Assembly (NCBI GenBank): GCA_032622095.1
Contig: CP136061.1
Location: 213,064,373-213,128,372 of the forward strand
Reading direction: 5' to 3'
Length of the DNA stretch: 64,000 nt
From: Siphonodentalium dalli
Lineage: Eukaryota > Mollusca > Scaphopoda > Gadilida > Siphonodentaliidae
In this document: positions 27,401 through 31,045 of the stretch, in pieces
Layout of the letters: the number at the start of each line of letters is the position of its first letter
Numbering within the stretch: the first letter of the stretch is position 1
Notes under the pieces: generated by a model
What the model saw: the letters and a program-made list of their open reading frames with translations, nothing else
What the model was told of the DNA's origin: nothing
Databases searched by the model: none
Translations under genes and position numbers: made by a program

Positions 27401-30388
27401 TTCATTCCTGATTTGTGATATTCATAGATTGTATTTTGAGCATATAATTCTCAAGTATTAACTATATGACATGAAACCCCTATAATATCATTGAAAAATC
27501 CATTAGATATTATCTTATCTCTCACTAGTGAGTAATAGCCACGTGCTTCCCGGGATACTTGGCATCGCACCAAGTAAGATTAATACTCTTTAGAAAAGCT
27601 GCGCTTGACACCAATTTCGGACATTGCAAATTGATTGCTTTGTCAATTAAAGTTCAATTATTGTCCAACTTCGTTGCACTAACAAAAATAGGCACAAAAA
27701 CAAAGAGACAAATTGGGGGACTATTTGTTTCGTCACAAGGCGCTCAATACTCTCGTATACGGTTCTGAAGCATCTCAGCCAACGCCATGCATGTATGCAT
27801 TTTACATGCATTTTTCAGCTTCTTTTAAAGATTTTGTTTTGTTAAAAAAGGCATAAAGCTCTAGTTTTTTCATGTGATATGTCAGATCTTCAACTTGATA
27901 TGTTGGGATATAAGGTTTTATGAAACTCGTTTGATAAATTTGATTCACAACTCATCTACGACTCGTTGTGAATCAAATTTATCAAACTTGTTTCATAAAA
28001 CCTTATATCCCAACATAACTCGTTGGAGATCCTCTATACATTTTGTTATGCACAAACCACCCACACGGTCACACAGTAATTTCTTATCACAAACCAGTGA
28101 TTTTTTAAACTAATGACAGAGTCCTATTATCAGCCCTGTTTCGAATGGGAGTTATATTCCCAATTTTCAACCCCCAAAATTCTCAATTGACATTCCAATT
28201 TCAGGAACATATATACTAGCATTCTGTACAGGCCTCAGCCTAGGGGTCCAGAACAGGGGACTTGAAGTCTCCCTCCAGGAAATTTAGGGAGACTTCAGGA
28301 AATTTAGGGAGACTTCAGGGAGAAGTGGGGAGACTACCAAAAATTGACAATTTTCAAATATCGCTTTATTTTATAACATCTGACAATAAAATTTTAAAAA
28401 GATAAAATAACAAATAAAACTAAAAAAATTTGACTTTATCTGAAATTAGCTTAATTAATTGTTATTATACATTTAAACTTTTTTGAAATGTTTTGTGTAG
28501 CTATCATTTAAGCAAGACAATTATCAAGTTACAGTAATAGTTAATTTTTTAACTAAATGAAAGTACACTAGTATTATTTGAAATTTCCTAGACTGCAGCT
28601 TGGAAGATACGTTTGTACAGTCTGAATCATGATGCATGTAACTTTGTAAGTTTAATTTGGTCACGGCTGTAATGTGGGTGTCCGCTAAAATAAACAATAA
28701 GGACTAACTAACAAAGGAGTTGCAAAAGCTTTTATTAATTGATGGCCTCCCTTAATTAATGCCAACATCACTGGTATAATCCGATTAAAGCAATAAACTT
28801 GACATTATTTTATTTACGGAAGCGGTCTCTTCAAAAAGTCCGATGCGTTCTCTTCAAAAAGTCCGACGCGTTACCGAAACGAACTTCCGAAGCGCCTGGT
28901 ACATACTCTGATAATGTCGTAATTGTTTTATATCTGAAAAGTTGGACGGCGGTCATTTAAGTTAATTAAAACATTTATTTGTGACACTCACGATGGTCAG
29001 TAACAACACAGATGCGAACATCTCATCGTGTTTTCAGCGTGTCAAAACATTCGTGATTAACATTCATTACCGCAAAGGGAACAAAAGGCGACGGAATAAC
29101 AACACAAAACAATAGGTCATATTTTATTTTTTATTTTAAACACTTGGGTCTTTGTCTCTGCATCGTCTGTTTCTTTTTGGGGTGGCCGCCACAATTCATC
29201 TATATACGGACATGTCCGGAAAAAAATCTAGAAAAAAAATTAAGAAGAAAAAAAAAGAAAAACAATTCCCCCTAAAATTGAAGGCGACTTCGATTTCGCC
29301 TTAGAGCGACAATAGGGCGAAGTCAGCGACAGTAAGGCGACAATCTCGCCCGAGTCGCCTTGTGAGCTGAGGCCTGATTCTGTACGAAAACTCCCCTTAT
29401 CGATCCAATCAGAAACCTTAAAATTACTGAATATTTTCCTCAGCTCAAATGGGTTCTTTTAAATGTTTGATATCATAAGCAAGAATGTTTCCATAACATC
29501 CATCTGTATATAACCCCAAATACATATTTAACCCTTTATATACTAAATACTCATTTTCGGGTAGTTCCCTTTGGAAGTTTTCAGATAATAAGTTCAACAA
29601 ACGAGCTTATGTTATTTGTTGAACTTATTATCTGAACATTTCCCACTAAAGAATAAGAATCATTCGGCTCTATTTATATCTGTTTTCTGTCCGTCTGTCT
29701 CCTATTATTATCTGAACACCCCTTCTATACTTGCAGAATGTATACTTTTATCACTGAATGAGAGAATCCATTCAGTATAGAAAGGTTTATGTATGCAATG
29801 TACATTATGTTTCCGGCTTGAGTATAAAGATTAAATTGAAGAAACACAAACTATGCTTAGGGCACATTGACTACAGCTATACTTAAAGTAATTGATCACC
29901 TCCAATGTGGTCTCACCCCAGTAATACTGCGGTAACCTCCAAAACATAGCTGAAATTAAAGAAACACAAACTATGTTTACGGCACACTCGACTACAGCTA
30001 TACTTAAAATAAATGACCACCTCAAATGTGGTCTCAACCTGGCAACCTTAGTGTTATTTATCACCAAATTCACCCTCTGGGGCCTCATTCTGCTGAGGTG
30101 TAAGCACAATGAGGTCCCCAGAGGGTGAATTTGGTGATGCTAGCCCGCTATGCGGGGTAGCATCACTAAATTTACCCTCTGGGGACCTCATTCTGCAAAT
30201 GACAGACACACTATTTCAAGGCTTGGATATCTATGGTCAGCACACTCTGCCTTTATATATTTCACATATTAATTTATCTGTTTGATAATTCTTCATTTTT
30301 CAATCTCACCTGTATTTTTTCACAGCAAACAAAGATACAAAATGGAGAGTGTTACTCATCGTCTGATGAAGAAGAGGGAAATAGATGA
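351..30388 (+). CDS. CDC123: CDC123, eIF2 assembly chaperone (5' incomplete, 11 exons)
   Basis: CDC123 is a cytosolic ATP-grasp protein that binds eIF2 gamma and promotes assembly of the eIF2 trimer. The exons are 351-419, 2315-2375, 3541-3582, 4839-4934, 7327-7433, 10708-10826, 11404-11526, 14127-14155, 18259-18354, 27175-27309 and 30326-30388. They join in one frame with GT-AG borders. Diagnostic family segments appear in order: [52 protein letters not shown] (the metal-binding Asp/Asn of the ATP-grasp site), [11 protein letters not shown], and an acidic C-terminus [10 protein letters not shown] followed by TGA. The visible part is about 312 residues. With ~25 missing N-terminal residues it would match the ~336 residues of the human protein as I recall it. 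No frameshift or stop is seen, so the gene looks functional. The introns hold nearly all the transposons of the left half. The exon 9 to exon 10 junction is the least certain part. Confidence 0.95.
545..957 (+). repeat. tRNA-derived SINE
   Basis: The 5' end carries a pol III A box (TGGTCCAGTGG, 554-564) and a B box (GGTTCGCAGTT, 607-617) spaced as in a tRNA. A ~300-bp non-tRNA body follows. The end reads ATCGCTATATAAA and runs into a short ATT-type tail, a 3' form common in invertebrate SINEs. A second copy lies in reverse at 54262-54703. The element sits in a CDC123 intron. Confidence 0.75.
958..2314. other. Intron, nothing recognised
   Basis: AT-rich intron sequence between the SINE and exon 2. 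Short open frames near 1496-1735 and 1616-1864 show no protein similarity that I can see. No repeat shared with the rest of the window was noticed. Confidence 0.5.
2315..2375 (+). CDS. CDC123: CDC123 exon 2 of window
   Basis: The peptide includes [14 protein letters not shown]. It corresponds to the acidic linker that follows the N-terminal segment in CDC123. The acceptor TTACAG ends at 2314 and the donor GTAAAT begins at 2376. The exon enters in phase 2 and leaves in phase 0. Confidence 0.88.
3009..3432. repeat. Family B foldback element (long form)
   Basis: The ends are inverted copies of AATAGTGTGTCTGACATT. Each arm holds a palindromic module around CAGAGGGTGAATTTAGTG and its complement. 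A unique centre (about 3130-3330) contains a TCAGATTGAAGTTCCCC phrase also seen in other long copies. It is probably a non-autonomous DNA transposon. No coding capacity. Confidence 0.7.
3541..3582 (+). CDS. CDC123: CDC123 exon 3 of window
   Basis: A 42-nt phase-0 microexon encoding [14 protein letters not shown], placed where human CDC123 has its second acidic stretch. The acceptor GATTAAG ends at 3540 and the donor GTATGT begins at 3583. Similarity is weak because the region is low-complexity. Its phase and position fit exactly between two secure exons. Confidence 0.78.
4342..4732. mobile_element. Family A piggyBac-like MITE
   Basis: Flanked by TTAA on both sides. Termini are CCCTTTACCCAACA and its exact inverse TGTTGGGTAAAGGG. 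Inside are two long palindromes built from GCATTCTCTTATATATGCGAG and its complement, separated by an AT-rich spacer. TTAA targets with CCC/GGG ends are typical of piggyBac-superfamily elements. Superfamily assignment is inferred from ends only, since there is no transposase. Other copies lie at 31042, 36555 and 38103. Confidence 0.75.
4839..4934 (+). CDS. CDC123: CDC123 exon 4 of window
   Basis: A 32-codon phase-0 exon containing [17 protein letters not shown] and [12 protein letters not shown]. The second segment is among the most conserved parts of CDC123 and contributes to the nucleotide-binding fold. The acceptor TTTTACAG ends at 4838 and the donor GTAAAG starts at 4935. Confidence 0.95.
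4955..5180. repeat. Family B foldback, rearranged copy
   Basis: Contains AATAGTGTGTCGGGCATT at the left, the GAGGGTGAATTTAGTGATGC module, and the inverse GTCAGACACACTATTTCC at the right. The left module lacks the usual AGAATGAGGTCCC segment, so this copy carries an internal deletion. It starts just 20 bp after the exon 4 donor. Confidence 0.6.
5607..6367. repeat. Family D tandem monomer array
   Basis: At least four diverged monomers of about 120-190 bp. They carry recurring phrases such as GGCTACAGGTCGTACC, ATGACATGTAGATGGGAACG and CATGGCCGCCAGCAGCC. The array ends in CCAAGTTGAGCTACTGTGTC. The same family recurs in the opposite sense at 12986-14026, and a short end fragment lies at 33568-33668. 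No coding capacity. Confidence 0.7.
6684..6767. mobile_element. 84-bp TTAA hairpin MITE
   Basis: TTAA flanks a short element whose ends are perfect inverted repeats: CCCTTTCAGTGCCAAGTTTG and its complement. The loop is about 30 bp. It fits the TTAA plus CCC/GGG rule of the other piggyBac-like families here but has its own terminal sequence. Only one copy was noticed. Confidence 0.65.
7327..7433 (+). CDS. CDC123: CDC123 exon 5 of window
   Basis: The exon begins with [13 protein letters not shown] and ends with [15 protein letters not shown], matching the human DAYWIAMNSSLKC and LLFKSSDFI segments. The acceptor TATTCCAG ends at 7326 and the donor GTAAGT starts at 7434. It leaves with two bases of a Pro codon, completed by the next exon. 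Confidence 0.95.
7465..7902. repeat. Family B foldback element (long form)
   Basis: Begins with TTTAGTGTGCCTGTCATT and ends with AATGACATACACACTATT, inverted relatives of each other. It has two AGGGTGAATTTAGTGA modules and a middle segment with GATTGAAGTTCCC-type sequence. It lies directly downstream of CDC123 exon 5. Confidence 0.65.
8275..9000 (+). repeat. Family E tandem array, Helitron-like
   Basis: Starts with CTATTATATATTTTGGAAG, a GTGT microsatellite and ACTCGAAAACGGCCGACCCG. It continues as about five diverged ~120-135 bp monomers, each with GACCTTGACCTTGAA and TCAAGGTCAAA. The end reads GCCCGGACGAAGTCGGG and then CTTCTAGT. A short GC-rich hairpin a few bases before CTAG resembles the 3' end of Helitron transposons. 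A second, shorter copy is at 57541-57825 and a truncated one at 9003-9385. The Helitron assignment is tentative. Open frames across this array are by-products of the repeats. Confidence 0.5.
9003..9385 (+). repeat. Truncated second family E copy
   Basis: Begins with an ATATATGT microsatellite and TATAGACTCGAAAACGACTC, like the 5' part of the preceding array. It contains one GTGACCTTGACCTTGAAAC segment and then fades out near 9385 without the CTAG-type end. Confidence 0.45.
9520..9736. mobile_element. Family C TA-flanked foldback (mariner-like MITE)
   Basis: TACAGTAATGCCCTAA at the left is mirrored at the right by ATTACTGTA. Almost the whole length folds into one hairpin through GGATTTAGTCGGAAATATGG and its complement, with a short loop. 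TA borders suggest a Tc1/mariner-type target, inferred from the ends only. Full copies also lie at 43016, 55643 and 63344, and half copies at 18099 and 39902. Confidence 0.75.
10157..10480. mobile_element. 324-bp element with exact 9-bp target duplication
   Basis: Flanked by AATACTAAT at 10148-10156 and 10481-10489. Ends are GCTGAAGGGGTC and the inverse GACCCCTTCAGC. Each arm also holds two direct copies of GTGCTGAAGGGTACACAGG. A 9-bp duplication is typical of Mutator-like elements and possible for Merlin. No transposase is present. Confidence 0.75.
10585..10650. repeat. Family B fragment
   Basis: Only the left end and half of one module are present (TTAGTGTGCATGTCATTTGC, then CAGAGGGTGAATTTT). 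It is truncated about 60 bp before the exon 6 acceptor. Confidence 0.55.
10708..10826 (+). CDS. CDC123: CDC123 exon 6 of window
   Basis: Encodes [16 protein letters not shown] followed by [14 protein letters not shown], the highly conserved LVLRKW and EFRCFV strands that line the ATP site. The acceptor TTTATAG ends at 10707 and the donor GTGAGT starts at 10827. The start is set by completing the Pro codon from exon 5. Confidence 0.95.
11128..11200. repeat. Family P end fragment
   Basis: Matches the right part of the TTAA family P elements: CCCTCCAGATGAATAATAGA, then ACTGAGTGGGAGAATC. It lacks the TTAA terminus, so it is a decayed copy. Confidence 0.45.
11404..11526 (+). CDS. CDC123: CDC123 exon 7 of window
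   Basis: Starts with [14 protein letters not shown], matching the family segment (G/A)ISQRxxTQYY. It continues into a helical stretch containing [14 protein letters not shown]. The acceptor is TTTTTTCAG ending at 11403. The donor is GTGAGT at 11527. A family B foldback starts only about 40 nt downstream of this donor. Confidence 0.94.
11569..11998. repeat. Family B foldback element (long form)
   Basis: Inverted ends AGTGTGTCTGCCATTTGC and GACAGACACACTATTTGC enclose two palindromic modules and the shared centre. It begins about 40 bp after the exon 7 donor, so the pre-mRNA would carry a strong hairpin next to this splice site. Confidence 0.7.
12000..12985. other. Intron, no recognised element
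   Basis: AT-rich intron sequence. The open frames at 12134-12409 (minus) and 12382-12594 (plus) resemble nothing that I know. A decayed TTAACCCCTC / AAAGGGTTAA pair at about 12698-12746 may be a remnant of a short TTAA-type element. Confidence 0.4.
12986..14026. repeat. Family D tandem monomer array (opposite sense)
   Basis: About six to seven monomers that alternate phrases such as AAATCCAAGATGGC, CTACATGTCAATATTAACAT and ACGACCTGTAGCCC. It starts near TGTAGCTCAACTTGG and ends near AAAGTAAAGTTGAGCT, so the outer ends carry related AGCTCAAC motifs in inverted arrangement. It ends 100 bp before CDC123 exon 8. Confidence 0.7.
14127..14155 (+). CDS. CDC123: CDC123 exon 8 of window (29-nt microexon)
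   Basis: A 29-nt exon encoding [10 protein letters not shown], the counterpart of the human FVFDIYRDS strand. The acceptor AATTTCAG ends at 14126 and the donor GTATGT begins at 14156. The phases (1 in, 0 out) fit exons 7 and 9. Confidence 0.9.
14160..15359. other. Intron, nothing recognised
   Basis: AT-rich sequence without a family shared elsewhere in the window. The open frames at 14610-14843 (plus) and 14958-15155 (minus) show no recognisable protein. Confidence 0.4.
15362..15608. repeat. Family B foldback element (short form)
   Basis: A compact copy with near-perfect symmetry. TTGAAATAGCGTGTCTGTC is at the left and GACAGACACACTATTTCAAG at the right. Two palindromic modules around AGCATCACCAAATTCACCC lie between. 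A similar compact form recurs at 30058 and 49095. Confidence 0.75.
15700..16430. repeat. Family I element (TIR transposon-like)
   Basis: Begins near GGCCTTCGTGGTGGGTATAG and ends near GAAGGCTGCCCGTCCCTTTA. A nearly full-length reverse-complement copy lies at 58743-59570, where both ends carry TTTAAAG plus GGCGGCCTT-type inverted repeats. Partial copies lie at 32811, 46195 and 58134. No transposase seen. Confidence 0.55.
16720..17577. mobile_element. hAT-like element with exact 8-bp target duplication
   Basis: CTTACTAC is duplicated at 16712-16719 and 17578-17585. The ends are CAGACCTGTTTAAT and its exact inverse. ATCTCCCTG phrases are repeated near both ends. The 8-bp duplication and CAG...CTG ends fit the hAT superfamily. 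The interior keeps a short coding remnant at 17177-17290. Confidence 0.75.
17177..17290 (+). pseudogene. Remnant of a hAT-type transposase N-terminus
   Basis: A 38-codon open stretch ending in TAA. It reads a basic, acidic-rich patch ([17 protein letters not shown]) and then [16 protein letters not shown]. The pattern of a Lys/Arg cluster followed by K-(Y/F)-x-x-x-W-x-x-E-F-x-W is like the N-terminal region before the zinc finger in hAT-derived proteins of the ZNF862/KIAA1586 kind. It has no proper start and lacks everything downstream. The assignment is from memory of the family pattern. Confidence 0.4.
17745..18105 (+). pseudogene. Non-LTR retrotransposon reverse-transcriptase fragment
   Basis: The frame from 17822 reads [30 protein letters not shown] and [13 protein letters not shown]. 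These match the C-terminal part of LINE reverse transcriptases of the jockey/CR1 type: the LGV-x-ID-x-x-LKF, LEYGN-x-x-W-x-P and IE-x-VQRRATKL motifs. The upstream part (EHERDIW) is in another frame, broken by a frameshift and TAG near 17825. The RT catalytic core is missing. The fragment ends where a family C half-element begins. Confidence 0.75.
18099..18210. mobile_element. Family C half-element
   Basis: Left arm of the TA-flanked foldback (TACAGTAATGCCCTAAATAA to CATTCATTGGAAACC). The right arm is missing. It ends about 50 bp before the exon 9 acceptor and abuts the LINE fragment. Confidence 0.65.
18259..18354 (+). CDS. CDC123: CDC123 exon 9 of window (3' end uncertain)
   Basis: Encodes [17 protein letters not shown] and [10 protein letters not shown]. 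These include the D-x-N metal-binding motif of the ATP-grasp site and the [11 protein letters not shown] signature. The acceptor TTTTCCAG ends at 18258. I prefer the donor GTTTGT at 18355 because it leaves phase 0, joins directly to exon 10, and gives a total length like human CDC123. An alternative donor, GTGAAT at 18338, would need an extra 89-nt exon at 25876-25964. Confidence 0.88.
18466..18727. mobile_element. Family A' palindromic TTAA element
   Basis: Starts TTAAACCTTTTATGACTGGA and ends TCTTCATGAAAGGGTT. Inside are two palindromes of the ATTCTCTTATATATGCGAG type. It is a shorter relative of family A, with TCATGA next to the terminal CCCTTT. It lies just downstream of exon 9. Confidence 0.6.
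18955..19120 (+). repeat. Family H repeat, left part interrupted by DIRS insertion
   Basis: Starts with ATACCCCCATCCCAAAAGAT and a G run. It continues with CATATATCTCAACCATGGG and GCTTTCAAAAGAGG. The same monomer phrases recur directly after the DIRS element (24928-25270). The DIRS element therefore inserted into a pre-existing tandem repeat. Confidence 0.65.
19121..19348 (+). repeat. DIRS left inverted terminal repeat
   Basis: The inner ~205 bp (from TTACACACTGAACTATATGG to TAGATCTTTTTCTCG) is the inverse of 24676-24880. One substitution is visible (CTCTTGTC versus CTCGTGTC). The outermost ~20 bp (ATTTCCTACAGAGACACG) differs from the right end. This asymmetry is typical of DIRS ITRs, whose outer ends are templated by the internal complementary region. 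Confidence 0.9.
19430..21445 (+). pseudogene. DIRS ORF1, gag-like, two frame breaks
   Basis: Presumed structural protein that packages the element's RNA. The start at 19430 opens a Cys/His-rich module: C3, C6, H16, C19, C22, C25, C31, C34. It is followed by a Pro/Trp-rich stretch ([17 protein letters not shown]). The reading continues in another frame after the nine-G run at 19980-19988 ([20 protein letters not shown]). It runs to 21002, then returns to the first frame near 20978-21001 ([19 protein letters not shown]) and ends at 21445 with an Arg/Ser-rich tail ([14 protein letters not shown]). Joined, it would be about 670 residues, normal for a DIRS ORF1. The breaks could be mutations, sequencing errors in a homopolymer, or recoding. 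Confidence 0.75.
21492..23447 (+). CDS. DIRS ORF2: reverse transcriptase, RNase H, methyltransferase-like domain
   Basis: Copies the element RNA into DNA. Residues are numbered from the ATG at 21522; the frame is open from 21492, so the true N-terminus may come from readthrough or recoding out of ORF1. RT spans about 60-260, with [14 protein letters not shown], catalytic D123 in [18 protein letters not shown] and MGYLDD (D190, D191). RNase H spans about 350-470, with D355 in LTTDSS, E389, D414 in LSDNS and D465 in NVIADSLSR. After it comes [11 protein letters not shown] with [15 protein letters not shown] and YAYPP, the DAM-methyltransferase-like region typical of DIRS/PAT elements. Uninterrupted over 641 codons. 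All catalytic residues are present. Confidence 0.93.
   Translation, partial: LSLHAEAWQPLFHKNPWLENIVSRGLFLVFESPPPLTTYPTPTTVPRDKIKAHLLDQVISELVTKQAVEEVYNQNSPGFYSRLFLVKKPNGKFRPVIDLSALNRFLNPPHFSMDSAKTVRAATLPHSYGVSVDLQDAYSHLLIQQASRRYLRFSYRKKIYQYRTVPFGLNLSPWAFCRTMESVLAFFRKTASSVVMGYLDDLYLNHNNPSILATDLQSLVHLLGALGFLVNWEKSSLLPSQTFIHLGMFFQTNMDLVSLPLQRAEIVRTQALWTLRQNSVTARSFMRLLGLANAASELIHLGRARLRPLQLHLLAHWHMAHDHLETQIPVTGKIALHIAQWTSLPWLQSGIPLNKVFPTLTLTTDSSSQGWGGVLLPAHQTVSGIWPSHLSSSHINIKEMMAVICSIHHWQLLLTGQTVLVLSDNSTVVSYIRKQGGTHSTQLCALTLQLLQWCQDHRILLQIRHIPGSLNVIADSLSRRGKVITTEWSLNPQIFHRLCLLWGQPEIDLFATRFNANLTNFISPCPDPLASAVDALSVSWNDIFAYAYPPASLVPHVLRKIGSSRCKVLLVCPLDPTRSWTTMLRPLLLVPPVRLPTKYIDLIGQGVPLVPHPHPAGLLLHAWLLSGPVSGNGVFPDQSWRALLSQGGRPL
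22952..24403 (+). CDS. DIRS ORF3: tyrosine recombinase (integrase)
   Basis: Integrates the circular DNA copy through a covalent tyrosine-DNA intermediate. The frame is open from the ATG at 22952 and overlaps ORF2 by 496 nt in another frame. The conserved protein probably begins near residue 133 ([11 protein letters not shown]), so the real start may be internal or reached by recoding. The core-binding domain is about 150-245. In the catalytic domain R298 lies in [13 protein letters not shown]421 and R424 in [12 protein letters not shown]447 takes the second-His position, and the nucleophile is Y457 in [16 protein letters not shown] is also typical. All catalytic residues are intact, with no stop to 24403. 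Confidence 0.92.
   Translation: MVSQSTDFSPSLSLMGAAGDRPIRNSLQCEFNKFHLSLSRSTGISSGCTVCLLERHLCVCIPSSFPGTSCTSENRVITVQSAPRMSSRSDAFVDNNVASVASGPSSQTTDKIHRPHRSRRSFGSAPSSSRSPLTRLAFIRSCLRKRGFSRSVVESLTKSRRASTMKLYHARWNIYTTWCVSTGADFSNPSRRSITQFLQFLFDDKNLSPATIKGYRSMLSRTFSHDGLTWIGKCQVLSDLLSSFSLSRPRSRSFSPQWNLGWVLTFLGGAAFEPLNLCSYTNLILKTVFLLAFASARRVSELHALSVKDEFLRISSTAAELLPCPGFLAKTQLPTKYPSVIRIPALPPDSDCHLCPVRALRIYIRRSKVRRRGQSRLFLSLATRFRDISKQAISRWIKRVILMAYEEIAPHHRHLLNIRAHEVRAISASWAYQNSVALRDIMSAAYWSQPSTFSSFYLRDLQSQSDSIYRLGPLVAAQQVVSH
24524..24620. repeat. DIRS internal complementary region (circle junction template)
   Basis: The left half, 24524-24564 (from ACCATATAGTTCAGTG to GTAGGAAATAT), is the inverse of the left outer end, 19121-19161. 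The right half, 24563-24620 (from ATCCTATTTTCATAGG to ACACTGAACT), is the inverse of the right outer end up to 24927. The two halves meet at ATAT. This reproduces the joined termini of a circular intermediate and defines both element ends. Confidence 0.92.
24676..24927 (-). repeat. DIRS right inverted terminal repeat
   Basis: From CGAGAAAAAGATCTATC to TATAGTTCAGTGTGTAA it mirrors the left repeat. The outer ~50 bp (TGTCTACTATAGGAAATATA to CATGAAAATAGGAT) is matched only by the internal complementary region. The boundary with the flanking repeat falls at about 24926-24927. Confidence 0.9.
24928..25420 (+). repeat. Family H tandem repeat, right part
   Basis: About three monomers carrying CCCTCTTTGTTTATCTGAAA, ATATTTCAACCATGGGTT and GCTTTCAAAAGAGG. 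It then runs into GGGGGTATCCCAGCACC near 25360-25420, which pairs loosely with the inverted GGTGG/CCCCCAT start left of the DIRS element. It is the continuation of 18955-19120. Confidence 0.6.
25421..26339. other. Intron; candidate cassette exon and a small hairpin
   Basis: The 89-nt segment 25876-25964 has acceptor GTTCTTTCAG, donor GTATGT and phases (1 in, 0 out) that would fit between an early exon 9 donor (18338) and exon 10. Its peptide ([17 protein letters not shown]...) resembles no part of CDC123 that I know. A 48-bp hairpin, CCATGGATCAAG...CTTGATCCATGG, spans 26087-26134. Nothing else was recognised. Confidence 0.35.
26340..26660. mobile_element. Relic of a second DIRS element (internal complementary region)
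   Basis: The stretch GATTCTACCATGTTGTTCC ... GAAAGGAAATTCATTAG ... AAGATACTTACACACTGAAC follows the order and spacing of the intact element's internal complementary region (ATTCTACCATATAGTTCAG ... GTAGGAAATATCC ... AGACACTTACACACTGAAC), at clear sequence divergence. A CCTCCTCC-type stretch precedes it and CCCTCC follows, as in the intact element. No ORFs remain. Confidence 0.55.
27175..27309 (+). CDS. CDC123: CDC123 exon 10 of window
   Basis: A 45-codon phase-0 exon with [27 protein letters not shown] and [10 protein letters not shown]. It matches the C-terminal AFR...VQPSPYLSYRLPKDFVD...KLIDFL region of vertebrate CDC123. The acceptor TTTTATAG ends at 27174 and the donor GTAAGT starts at 27310. 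It is separated from exon 9 by an 8.8 kb intron that holds the DIRS element. Confidence 0.94.
27900..28016. repeat. 117-bp near-perfect palindrome
   Basis: ATGTTGGGATATAAGGTTTT at the left is mirrored by AAAACCTTATATCCCAACAT at the right. The arms (about 51 bp) carry one or two mismatches. The loop is about 14 bp around CATCTACGACTCG. Only one copy was noticed. It may be a foldback MITE in the intron between exons 10 and 11. Confidence 0.65.
28229..29376. mobile_element. Second hAT-like element with exact 8-bp target duplication
   Basis: ATTCTGTA is duplicated at 28221-28228 and 29377-29384. Ends are CAGGCCTCAGC and its exact inverse GCTGAGGCCTG. GTCTCCCT and AGGGAGACTTCAGG phrases sit near the left end, like the ATCTCCCTG phrases of the element at 16720. 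A minus-strand basic peptide ([15 protein letters not shown]) around 29145-29200 may be a decayed transposase N-terminus. No intact ORF. Confidence 0.7.
29528..29788. mobile_element. Family P TTAA element
   Basis: Left end TTAACCCTTTATATACTAAA, right end TTCAGTATAGAAAGG (decayed). The centre holds the hairpin TTCAGATAATAAGTTCAACA and its complement. Related copies lie at 39606, 40255, 45223 and 45815. TTAA plus CCCTTT ends suggest a piggyBac-like MITE. Confidence 0.65.
30058..30226. repeat. Family B foldback (left end missing)
   Basis: Starts inside a module (ATCACCAAATTCACCCTC) and ends with the full terminus GACAGACACACTATTTCAAG. It directly precedes the last CDC123 exon. Confidence 0.7.
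30326..30388 (+). CDS. CDC123: CDC123 terminal coding exon
   Basis: Phase-0 exon encoding [20 protein letters not shown] followed by TGA at 30386-30388. CDC123 proteins usually end in a short polar, acidic tail, as here. The acceptor TTTTTTCACAG ends at 30325. A family B foldback ends about 100 nt upstream of it. Confidence 0.9.
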   Translation, partial: QTKIQNGECYSSSDEEEGNR

Positions 30389-30584
30389 TGTAGAGGTCAT
30401 GGTCCCATAATCAGTCATGGCAACTGCTTGCTAGTCTACAATAGGCTACTTGGAGCCAGTACAAACACTCAGAAGATGATATTTTCATCAAAGTGCTGTT
30501 ACTCTCCATAAGTCTGGAACCTACACATGTATTGAAGAGGTCGAGTTGCAAGATCCATATTGTCACTATTGATCTCCCTCCCAA
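30389..30584 (+). other. Probable CDC123 3' UTR start
   Basis: Non-repetitive sequence follows the stop codon, then gives way to family A palindromes. No clear polyadenylation site is seen. An AATAAA at 30695-30700 lies inside a palindromic repeat and could be used. Further AATAAA-like sequence lies near 31850. The true 3' end is unknown. Confidence 0.4.
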
Positions 30585-31045
30585 TTTACCCTTTCATGAT
30601 GGGAGCTGTGCTGGTGCAACATTAAAGATCCTGTGCCAGTGCATTCTCTTGTGTAAATGAGAGTCTCCCATAGGGAGCATCACATATATAAGAGAATAAA
30701 CTGGCTTGGTCAAGGCAAATATTGTTAGGCCAATGCACTCTCTTATATATGTGAGTCTCCCATAGGGAGCATCACATATATAAGAGAATACACTGGCTTA
30801 CACGGTCAAGGCAAATATTGTTAGGCCAATGCACTCTCTTATATATGTGAGTCTCCCATAGGGATCATCACATATATAAAAGAATACACTGGCTTACATG
30901 GTCAAGGTAAATATTGTTAGGCCAATGGATTTTCTTATATATGCGAGGCTCCCTATGGGAGATGCGCATATATCAGAGAATGCTTTTGGCACAGGGTTTT
31001 CGTAAAATTTCAGGAAGCTCCAGTACTTAGTCATGGAAGGGTTAA
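30585..31045. mobile_element. Family A' element with three palindromic units
   Basis: From ACCCTTTCATGATGGGAGC to TCATGGAAGGGTTAA. It contains amplified GCCAATGCACTCTCTTAT ... AGAGAATACACTGGCTTA modules separated by GTCAAGGCAAATATTGTTAG, i.e. a ~105-bp tandem repetition inside the element. Its last TTAA is also the first TTAA of the next family A element. Confidence 0.65.

Noticed and set aside
30585-31045. CRISPR-like array of regularly repeated palindromes with spacers
   Set aside because: The genome is eukaryotic (spliced CDC123), the 'spacers' are themselves repeated, and the termini are those of a TTAA transposon.
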